DNA from: JAQTNA01 sp043743785
GTDB lineage: Bacteria > Pseudomonadota > Gammaproteobacteria > Burkholderiales > Rhodocyclaceae
Length of the DNA stretch: 64,000 nt
Assembly: GCA_043743785.1 (NCBI GenBank)
Contig: JAYTVW010000141.1
Coordinates: 36,614-100,613, forward strand
Reading direction: 5' to 3'
Below the pieces are notes generated by a model that saw nothing but the letters and a program-made list of their open reading frames with translations, had not been told where the DNA came from and did not search any database. This document shows positions 7,602 through 14,451 of the stretch, piece by piece. The first letter of the stretch is position 1. Each line of letters opens with the position of its first letter. The translations under genes were made by a program, and so were the position numbers.

Positions 7602-8273
7602 ATGGACCCCGCATGGACGGCACTCGCACTTTCGCTGAAAGTAGCCGGCTGGGCAACCGCACTCAACCTCGTTGCCGGCGTCGGCGTTGGCTTCCTGCTC
7701 GCCCGCTCGCGCTTTCCCGGACGCGATCTGCTCGATACTCTGCTGACCCTGCCGATGGTGATGCCACCGACGGTGCTCGGCTACTACTTGCTGGTGCTGA
7801 TCGGTCGGCGCGGCTGGCTGGGCGCCTGGCTGCAAGACAACTTCGGGATCAATCTGATTTTTACGTGGCAAGGGGCGGTGATTGCCGCCACCATCGTCGC
7901 CTTCCCACTCGCCTTCAAGCCGGCTCGGGCCGCCTTCGAGGCAGTCGACGGGCAACTGGAGCAGGCAGCACGGGTACTCGGCGTCTCAGAGATCGGAATC
8001 TTCTTTCGTGTCACGCTACCGCTGGCCTGGCGCGGCATTCTGGCCGGCGTGCTGCTGGCCTTTGCCCGCGCCCTCGGCGAATTCGGCGCGACCCTGATGG
8101 TCGCCGGCAGCATTCCCGGCAAAACGCAAACGCTATCAATCGCCGTATACGAAGCCGTGCAGGCCGGGCAGGACGACGTGGCCAACCACCTCGTGCTGAT
8201 CACCTCGCTGGTCTGCGTCGCCGTGCTGCTCACCGCCGGGCGTCTGGCCCCCGGCCGGATCGCCAGCCAGTAG
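7602..8273 (+). CDS. modB: Molybdate ABC transporter permease ModB
   Basis: This 223-residue integral membrane protein forms the translocation channel of ModABC. It starts 19 bp after modA. It shows about five hydrophobic segments, the TLPMVMPPTVLGYYLL block typical of ModB/CysW permeases, and the EAA loop for contact with the ATPase (EQAARVLGVSEIGIFFRVTL). The GEFGATLMVAGSIPGKT segment is characteristic of ModB. The ATG chosen lies just after a GGAG stretch. Confidence 0.93.
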   Translation: MDPAWTALALSLKVAGWATALNLVAGVGVGFLLARSRFPGRDLLDTLLTLPMVMPPTVLGYYLLVLIGRRGWLGAWLQDNFGINLIFTWQGAVIAATIVAFPLAFKPARAAFEAVDGQLEQAARVLGVSEIGIFFRVTLPLAWRGILAGVLLAFARALGEFGATLMVAGSIPGKTQTLSIAVYEAVQAGQDDVANHLVLITSLVCVAVLLTAGRLAPGRIASQ

Positions 8274-8285
8274 TGGGAGCCCTCG

Positions 8286-8984
8286 GTGCTGCTTGATCTC
8301 GACATCCAAAAAACCGTACGTTCCGGCAAGCGGGCTTTCCAGCTGCAAATCCGCTTTTCTTCAGACAGCCAGCGCATCGTGATTTTCGGGCCGTCGGGCT
8401 CGGGCAAGAGCATGACGCTCAAGGCTATCGCCGGACTGATCAAACCCGATAGCGGTCATATCCGTCTTGACCGGACAACCTTGTTCGACGCCTCTGCCGG
8501 TATCGATCTTCGCCCGCAGGCACGCAAGGTAGCCTATCTGTTTCAGGAATATGCGCTGTTCCCCCACCTGACGGTGCGCCAGAATATTGGCTTCGGCCTG
8601 TTCGGCGGCTTGCGTAACCCGCCCTCCAGCCAGCGCCACGAGGCCGTCGATTACTGGCTTGACGCCTTTCATCTGGGCCACCTGGCGCACCAGTACCCGG
8701 CCGAGATTTCCGGCGGGCAGCAGCAAAGAACAGCACTGGCTCGTGCCCTGATCGCCAAACCACAAGCACTCCTGCTCGACGAACCATTTTCGGCGCTCGA
8801 TCCAGGCCTGCGCGACCGGATGCGGCGTGAACTCGACGAATTGCAGCGCCGCCTGTCCGTTCCGATGATCCTGATCACCCACGCCCCGGCTGACGCCGAA
8901 GCGTTTGGTGACCATGTGCTTTGTCTGACGGACGGGAGAATTACCGACACCTGCAGGGCGCCGGGGGTTGAAAAAGCTGCGTGA
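8286..8984 (+). CDS. modC: Molybdate ABC transporter ATPase ModC, short form without Mop domain
   Basis: The protein has Walker A GPSGSGKS, the Q-loop region VAYLFQEYALFPHLTV, the signature ISGGQQQRTALARAL, Walker B ALLLDEPFSALD and the switch His in LITHAP. It energises molybdate import through ModB. It starts with GTG 12 bp after modB. At 232 residues it lacks the C-terminal Mop (molybdate-binding) domain of E. coli ModC (about 350 residues), so feedback by bound oxyanion may be absent. Confidence 0.9.
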   Translation: MLLDLDIQKTVRSGKRAFQLQIRFSSDSQRIVIFGPSGSGKSMTLKAIAGLIKPDSGHIRLDRTTLFDASAGIDLRPQARKVAYLFQEYALFPHLTVRQNIGFGLFGGLRNPPSSQRHEAVDYWLDAFHLGHLAHQYPAEISGGQQQRTALARALIAKPQALLLDEPFSALDPGLRDRMRRELDELQRRLSVPMILITHAPADAEAFGDHVLCLTDGRITDTCRAPGVEKAA

Positions 8985-9012
8985 GAAAATCTTGCCCTGT
9001 TTTTTTGCCTAT

Positions 9013-9036
9013 CGTTATATACAAGTTGCTATGTCG
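9013..9036 (+). promoter_or_regulatory. ModE-type box upstream of the first TonB receptor
   Basis: The site is CGTTATAT, seven bases, then GCTATGTCG. The left half is identical to the E. coli consensus; the right half is degenerate. It shares its preceding bases (TTTTTTGCCTAT) with the third box, which suggests a duplicated promoter. Confidence 0.65.
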
Positions 9037-9057
9037 TTTAAAAGGGAGAGAAAAATA

Positions 9058-11094
9058 ATGATCAAACAAACAAAAAATCAGTCGTCGCCACAGACACGGC
9101 GAACCTTGCTGGCCGCGGCGGTCATGGCCGCCTGCGGATGCTCGACGGCGTGGGCGCAGAGCAGCGCGAGCATCAATCCATTCGAGCTGGGCACCATCAC
9201 GGTTCATTCGACACGGCCGCAGATCGGGGAAATCGGCGAAGATCAGGTCGGGTCGGTGATTGCCCGCAAGGAAATGCAGCAATTCAACCGCGACAATGTG
9301 GCAGACGCATTGAATCTGCTACCCGGGGTCACCGTAGCGAACAATTCGCGCAACGAGAAAACCATTTTCGTTCGCGGTTTCGACGTCCGCCAGGCGCCCT
9401 TGTTCATCGACGGCATCCCGGTCTATGTTCCCTACGACGGCTATGTCGATTTCAACCGCTTCACCACCGCCGACCTTGCCGCGATTCAGGTGGCCAAGGG
9501 ATTCAGCTCGGTCAGCTACGGCCCGAACGCGCTCGGTGGCGCGATCAACCTGATTTCCCGCAAGCCGGTGGCGGCACTGGAAGGCGACGTCAACGTCGGC
9601 TTTGCCAGCGGCAACGAAAAGCATACTGCGGTCAATGTAGGCAGTAATCAGGGAATGTGGTATGTACAGGCGGGCGCTTCCTATCTGAACAGCGACTACT
9701 TTCCCCTCTCCTCGGATTTCAAGGCGACCACCACCGAAGACGGTGGACACCGGGAAAACGCCTACCGCAAGGACGGCAAACTGTCGTTCAAGGTCGGCCT
9801 GACGCCGAACGCGACCGACGAATACGCGCTGAGCTACATCAAGCAGGACGGCGAAAAAGGACAGCCTCCGTCGACCGACCCAGCCGCGGCCCGCTACTGG
9901 AAATGGCCTTACTGGAACAAGGAGAGCGTCTACTTCGTCTCGAAAACCGCGCTAGGCGACTCGGAAACGCTGAAGGTCCGCCTGTACACCGACCGCTTCG
10001 ACAACGAGGTCGACACCTACACCAACAGTACGTACAGCGTTCTCAAGACCGCCGGTTCCGGCAGCGTCAGCACCGGCAAGAGTATCTACAACGACAAAAC
10101 GTTCGGCGGCTCCATCGAACTCGAATCGCGCCGGATCAGCGCCAACACGCTGAAGTTTGTCGCGCACTATAAGGAAGACAAGCATCAGGAGCACGATGCG
10201 AACAGCCTGGTGACCGCGCAGTTCAAGGACAGCCTGCGCTCCTACGCCGTCGAGGACAACATCGATCTGGCCGCCCACTGGATGCTCTCACTGGGTTATG
10301 CGCACCATGAAATCACGCCGGAGACGGTGTTCAGCAACGGCAATGCCTACTCCCTGCCGAGCAAAAAATCCGCCGACAATGCGCAGGCCGGCCTGTTTTT
10401 CGACTACTCGGACGCTTCGCGCTTTTACGCCACGGTGGCGCAAAAAACCCGCCTGCCCACCCTCAAGGATCGCTACTCGCAGCGCCTCGGCAGTTATGTC
10501 GAGAATCCCGGCCTGCTGCCGGAGGAGTCGGTCAATTACGAAGTCGGCTACCAGGGAAAACCGTGGCAGGGAGCCAAGGCGGAAGCGGCGATTTTCCACA
10601 GCGACATCAGCGACAAGATCCAGTCGGTTTTTGTCGGCGCCGTTGGCTCAAGTTGCACGAACGTCTTCAAATGCCAGATGCGGAACGTCGGCAAGGTTCA
10701 GATGGATGGCATCGAACTCGGCCTGAGCAGTCCGCTGGCTTCCTGGCTTGAAGCCGGCGCCAACTATACCTGGCTGAACCTGAAGAACATCAGTGATCCG
10801 GCCACCCGGCTGACCGACGTACCCACCCAGAAACTCAACGCCCACCTGCTGCTGCGGCCGATGGCGCAAGTCGATGTGATCGGCTTCATCGAATCCGATA
10901 GCGGGCGCTGGGCATCGAACACGGTGAAGCTGGGCGGCTACACGACGCTGAACCTGAAAGCCGTCTATCGGCCGGCCCGGAACGTCTCCACCGAAGTCGG
11001 CGTGACCAACCTGACCGACCGCAATTACTCGCTTGCCGACGGTTTCCCCAGCCCCGGGCGCATGTTGTTCGCCAACGCCAATTACCAGTTCTGA
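9058..11094 (+). CDS. TonB-dependent outer-membrane receptor (first of two)
   Basis: A receptor of 678 residues with a signal peptide (RRTLLAAAVMAACG to AWAQ), a plug domain (NVADALNLLPGVTV, FVRGFDVRQAPLFIDGIPV, VSYGPNALGGAINLISRKP) and a 22-strand-type barrel ending in the aromatic terminus NANYQF. The ATG after AAAGGGAGAG is preferred over an upstream in-frame start. Ligand is not readable from the sequence. Placement behind a ModE-type box and beside modABC suggests a molybdenum or tungsten species or its chelate. Confidence 0.9.
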   Translation: MIKQTKNQSSPQTRRTLLAAAVMAACGCSTAWAQSSASINPFELGTITVHSTRPQIGEIGEDQVGSVIARKEMQQFNRDNVADALNLLPGVTVANNSRNEKTIFVRGFDVRQAPLFIDGIPVYVPYDGYVDFNRFTTADLAAIQVAKGFSSVSYGPNALGGAINLISRKPVAALEGDVNVGFASGNEKHTAVNVGSNQGMWYVQAGASYLNSDYFPLSSDFKATTTEDGGHRENAYRKDGKLSFKVGLTPNATDEYALSYIKQDGEKGQPPSTDPAAARYWKWPYWNKESVYFVSKTALGDSETLKVRLYTDRFDNEVDTYTNSTYSVLKTAGSGSVSTGKSIYNDKTFGGSIELESRRISANTLKFVAHYKEDKHQEHDANSLVTAQFKDSLRSYAVEDNIDLAAHWMLSLGYAHHEITPETVFSNGNAYSLPSKKSADNAQAGLFFDYSDASRFYATVAQKTRLPTLKDRYSQRLGSYVENPGLLPEESVNYEVGYQGKPWQGAKAEAAIFHSDISDKIQSVFVGAVGSSCTNVFKCQMRNVGKVQMDGIELGLSSPLASWLEAGANYTWLNLKNISDPATRLTDVPTQKLNAHLLLRPMAQVDVIGFIESDSGRWASNTVKLGGYTTLNLKAVYRPARNVSTEVGVTNLTDRNYSLADGFPSPGRMLFANANYQF

Positions 11095-11110
11095 CCGGAA
11101 GGAAAACACC

Positions 11111-11950
11111 ATGCAACTACATTCAATCAAGCTTTCGCTGAAAGCGATTCTCGGTGTTGTCGTAACGACAACGCTGCTCGCCGCCGTGCAGGCCACAGCG
11201 GCGGATGAATCCGAACTGGCGCAGAAAAGTGGCTGCCTCGCCTGCCACAAGGGTGTGGAGCAGCGGATCGGGCCGCCCTACAAGGACGTGGCCGAAGAAT
11301 ACGCCGGCCAGCCGGATGCCGAAGCAGTGCTGATCGAACATATCGTCAAAGGAACCGGCCCTGCTGGGCTTGGCTGGATGAAAGCGGGCAAGGCCAGCCT
11401 GGCCTTCATGCCGCCGAACGGTAATGTCACGCAAAAAAATGCTGCCAAACTGGCCAAGTGGGTGCTCAGCGTCAAGGAAGAAATTCCCGACACCGCCCGC
11501 TTTGTCACCGAGAACGTTACCGTTTCCGGTGCCGTCGAGAATCCGCTCACGCTGAGCGTCGCCGATCTGCGGGAATTCCCGCCACAACAAGTGGGCGAGG
11601 TTCCGGTGGTTTGCCAGACGGGTGCCGATCGCGGCAAGCTGCAAAACCTCAAGGGCGTTCTGCTGCGCGACATTCTGGAGAAAGCCAAGGTCGTTTCCCA
11701 CGGCCACAACGACGTCAAGAAGATGGTCATCGTCGCCATCGCCAGCGACGACTACAAGGTTGTTTTCTCGTGGAGCGAAGTGTTCAATTCGCCAATCGGC
11801 GAAGGCGTGGTGGTGTTCTTCGAGAAAGACAGATTGCCGCTGGCCGATGACGAAGGTCGCATCGCCATGGTCTCGTCGAAAGACATCCGGACCGGGCCGC
11901 GACACGTCAAATGGCTGAAGGCGATTGAAGTGCGCAAGATTGTCGACTGA
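11111..11950 (+). CDS. Secreted cytochrome c / SUOX-fold (molybdopterin-domain) fusion
   Basis: After a signal peptide ending near residue 30, a class I cytochrome c domain shows CLACH (residues 42-46) and a likely axial Met in LAFMPPNG (Met100). Residues about 130-279 resemble the oxidoreductase molybdopterin-binding (SUOX) fold: VTVSGAVENPLTLSVADLREFP, VVCQTGADRG and LLRDILEKAKV. The Cys in VVCQTG aligns with the Mo-ligating Cys of such proteins. This would be a periplasmic redox protein. It is 16 bp after the TonB receptor, so in the same ModE-controlled unit. Whether it binds a molybdenum cofactor is unproven. Confidence 0.75.
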   Translation: MQLHSIKLSLKAILGVVVTTTLLAAVQATAADESELAQKSGCLACHKGVEQRIGPPYKDVAEEYAGQPDAEAVLIEHIVKGTGPAGLGWMKAGKASLAFMPPNGNVTQKNAAKLAKWVLSVKEEIPDTARFVTENVTVSGAVENPLTLSVADLREFPPQQVGEVPVVCQTGADRGKLQNLKGVLLRDILEKAKVVSHGHNDVKKMVIVAIASDDYKVVFSWSEVFNSPIGEGVVVFFEKDRLPLADDEGRIAMVSSKDIRTGPRHVKWLKAIEVRKIVD

Positions 11951-11981
11951 CCGGAAACCTCGGAGAAGGAAAGGGATCACG

Positions 11982-12023
11982 ATGAAACACCGCGATATTC
12001 GCGTCATCCAGGGTCGTCCATGA
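11982..12023 (+). CDS. 13-residue leader ORF coupled to the DUF2325 gene
   Basis: A strong purine-rich ribosome site (GGAGAAGGAAAGG) precedes an ATG that opens MKHRDIRVIQGRP and stops at a TGA overlapping the DUF2325 start (ATGA). The larger gene has no ribosome site of its own, so translation may depend on this short ORF. Confidence 0.4.
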   Translation: MKHRDIRVIQGRP

Positions 12024-13288
12024 AGCCTATCGCACGCATGTTTGAGGATGCCTTCGGCCCACCCGACCTGCCAGCACTCCCCGAAGCGCCATTGCTTGCG
12101 CGCCACCGCCGAAAGCTCTGGGAACTGCCATGCGCTTGGCACTGCCCGCTGGTGGGTACCTGCCTGACGGTTTCCGATCTGAGACAACTGGCGAAGCGTG
12201 CCGGACTCGACGAACCAGGCATGCACGATTACACGCTGCATTCCCTCGCCGTCGATCATTGCGGCGGCCGGAGCGAAATCGCCGAACTCTTGCAGCGCTT
12301 TCTCGACCAGCGCTATGCCTTGTCGATTCGGCAGTTCGCCAAGGCCAAGGGTGGCGAGGCCGTTCTTGCGCTCTGGCGGCAGGGACTGGCCGAAAGAAAT
12401 GTCGCCGGAAGCCTGTGGGCGGCATGGACCCATGCCGATATCCACGACTACGAAGGCGCCGTTATTTACGGCGAGCTGCACATGCTCTCGCATCAACTGG
12501 GTGCGCAAGAACGAGCCGAGCAGAAACGCTTGCCTGTGCTCGAACAGGAAAACGCCCGCCTGCGCGAGGAGGTTGCCGCATTGCGGCAGAAGCAGACCGC
12601 GGCCCAGTGCGAACGCGAACGCAGCGTTGTCATGCTCGAGGAGCGTCTCGCCGAAAGCGAACGGCAGGCCGCTCAATTTAAGCGAGATGAAAGCGGGCTG
12701 GCGGCCGCGAGCAAAACCGAGGCACTGAACAACGCACTGCGTGAGCGCAACGAGACCCTGAGCCAGCGTCTGACCGTACTGGAGCGACGCAATGCCGGTT
12801 ATGCGGGGCGGATCACGGAACTGGTCAGCGAACTCGCCCACCTGCGCAATGCGCAGAGAAGACCCGGTGCAGAGATCGAAGCGGCGGTAGTTTCCGATGC
12901 CGCAGGGGCTGACACCACAGGAAACCTTGCCGAGCGCTCGCCAAATATCCATCTAGCCGGTCGCCGCGTCGTCTGCATCGGCGGCCGTACCAACCTGATT
13001 GATCAGTACCGGCGGCTGGTCGAGGCCAGCGGCGGGCGCTTCATTCATCACGACGGGGGTCAGGAAGAGAACGAACACCGTATCGACGCGATTGTCGCCA
13101 GCGCCGATGCCGTGCTCTGCCAGATTGGCCACATTTCTCACCCGGCCTACTGGCGGATCAAGGACGCTTGCAAGCAACGCGGCCTGCCGTGCATCTTCCT
13201 CAAGTCGTGTGGCGTTACGACCTTCGCACGCAATCTGGAAATGCTGGCCGGCGCCCATGTCGGTACGGGTATGCCGGCACAGCATTAG
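12020..13288 (+). CDS. DUF2325 domain protein with coiled coil
   Basis: The 422-residue protein has an N-terminal region with Cys and His (ELPCAWHCPLVGTC), a central coiled coil of about 130 residues rich in Glu, Arg and Leu, and a C-terminal DUF2325 domain (VVCIGGRTNLIDQYRRLVE, HHDGG, HISHPAYWRIKDACKQRGLP). DUF2325 proteins are often encoded near metal-transport or nitrogen-fixation genes, but their role is unknown. It is the last gene of the second ModE-type unit. Its ATG overlaps a 13-codon leader ORF. Confidence 0.8.
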   Translation: MKPIARMFEDAFGPPDLPALPEAPLLARHRRKLWELPCAWHCPLVGTCLTVSDLRQLAKRAGLDEPGMHDYTLHSLAVDHCGGRSEIAELLQRFLDQRYALSIRQFAKAKGGEAVLALWRQGLAERNVAGSLWAAWTHADIHDYEGAVIYGELHMLSHQLGAQERAEQKRLPVLEQENARLREEVAALRQKQTAAQCERERSVVMLEERLAESERQAAQFKRDESGLAAASKTEALNNALRERNETLSQRLTVLERRNAGYAGRITELVSELAHLRNAQRRPGAEIEAAVVSDAAGADTTGNLAERSPNIHLAGRRVVCIGGRTNLIDQYRRLVEASGGRFIHHDGGQEENEHRIDAIVASADAVLCQIGHISHPAYWRIKDACKQRGLPCIFLKSCGVTTFARNLEMLAGAHVGTGMPAQH

Positions 13289-13290
13289 AT

Positions 13291-13312
13291 ACCGGCCACC
13301 GGTCTTTTTTTA
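13291..13312 (+). terminator. Rho-independent terminator after the DUF2325 gene
   Basis: A short GC stem (ACCGG, CCA loop, CCGGT) is followed by C and a run of seven T. It lies directly before the third ModE-type box and would separate the two units. Confidence 0.6.
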
Positions 13313-13317
13313 CCTAT

Positions 13318-13341
13318 CGTTATACACAAATTGATACATCG
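13318..13341 (+). promoter_or_regulatory. ModE-type box upstream of the radical SAM operon
   Basis: The site is CGTTATAC, seven bases, then GATACATCG, with the same 24-bp layout as the other two. It ends 12 bp before the first gene of a nine-gene run whose last gene is modE, so autoregulation is likely. Confidence 0.7.
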
Positions 13342-13353
13342 AAAGCCGTGACC

Positions 13354-14451
13354 ATGAAAGATCTACTGTACAGCCTCGAATCCGCCACTGCCGTCCGCAA
13401 AATTCTCCCTCCGGAAATGGGCTTGCCCGAGGATTGCAGCGCCGATGAGGTGCTCGACCTCTACCGCCGCTCGGCCGACCCGGCTTTCGCCAACGCCCTC
13501 TTCGGTGTCGCCGGGCGATTGCGCGACCGCCACCTCGGCCTTAGCCCGTGGTGGTCGGCCGGTGTGTCGGCGATCACTCCATGCGAACTCGACGAGTTGT
13601 GCACCTACTGCACCTTCTTTACCCGCAACGCAGCAACGACCGAAGACATCGTCGCGGCCGTGCGCGCCATCGTCGATCTCGGCATCCGCCATATCCACCT
13701 GTCCGGAGGTACCCGACTGCCCGTGGACGGCGAGCCGATCAGCGGCTACGACCAACGCATGGTCGACCTCGTTGTGGCGATCCGCAACGCGGTGGACGTA
13801 GAAATCGAGATCAACGTCGGCCCTTCGCTGACACGTGGCGGCGTGCGCGCACTGAAAGAACTCGGTGTGGCCGCTGTAACGAGTTCGCTGGAAGTGCTCA
13901 ACCCGGAACTGTTCAAACGCTTCAAGCCCGGTGACAGCCTGGCCGGACGCATCCGTCTGATGGAACTGTGCGAAGAAGAAGGCATGCCGATCCGCTCGAT
14001 GATGCTGGTCGGCCTCGGCGAGAGCGATGAAGACCGCATCGAGCATCTGCTCTTCCTGCGCCGTTTTTCCATGCTCAGCCACCTGCGCCTGTCGCGCTAT
14101 ATGCCGTTTCCCGGCGCCTCCTCCGGCGGCGTGCGCTGCTCGCCGTGGCCGGTGGCGCGCTTGACCGCCATCGCCCGCCTTCTCTATCCGACGCTCGATC
14201 TCGGCCTGGCCGCCGGCAACGATCCCGACGATCTGGCCCTGTGGTGGCTCGCCGGCGGCGGCAACCAGGTACTCGGCGCCGCCGCCTCGATGAAGGACCC
14301 ACGCGGCAAATCCGGCGGCGAGTCGAATGCCATAAGCGTCGGCGAGCGCATCGTCGTGCACGACAACATGTCCCGCATTACCCGCTATCTCGGCGAACTC
14401 GGCCTGACGCCGAGCTTCGCTCCCACACATTCAACCCTCAGGAGTTTTTGA
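13354..14451 (+). CDS. Radical SAM enzyme with CX5CX2C motif, HmdB/biotin-synthase-like
   Basis: A 365-residue radical SAM protein. The cluster-binding cysteines are Cys77, Cys83 and Cys86 (TPCELDELCTYCTFF), giving CX5CX2C instead of the usual CX3CX2C. That variant is known from HmdB (HcgA), which acts in guanylylpyridinol cofactor synthesis. Later blocks IRHIHLSGGT, EIEINVGPSLT and MMLVGLGE fit a biotin-synthase-like TIM barrel. In this operon it may make a small-molecule ligand for the metal; that is inference. It heads the third ModE-type unit and overlaps the next start. Confidence 0.8.
   Translation: MKDLLYSLESATAVRKILPPEMGLPEDCSADEVLDLYRRSADPAFANALFGVAGRLRDRHLGLSPWWSAGVSAITPCELDELCTYCTFFTRNAATTEDIVAAVRAIVDLGIRHIHLSGGTRLPVDGEPISGYDQRMVDLVVAIRNAVDVEIEINVGPSLTRGGVRALKELGVAAVTSSLEVLNPELFKRFKPGDSLAGRIRLMELCEEEGMPIRSMMLVGLGESDEDRIEHLLFLRRFSMLSHLRLSRYMPFPGASSGGVRCSPWPVARLTAIARLLYPTLDLGLAAGNDPDDLALWWLAGGGNQVLGAAASMKDPRGKSGGESNAISVGERIVVHDNMSRITRYLGELGLTPSFAPTHSTLRSF

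Noticed and set aside
11123..12952. 609-codon frame antisense to the cytochrome fusion and DUF2325 genes
   Set aside because: It spans two well-supported genes on the plus strand and shows no family features.
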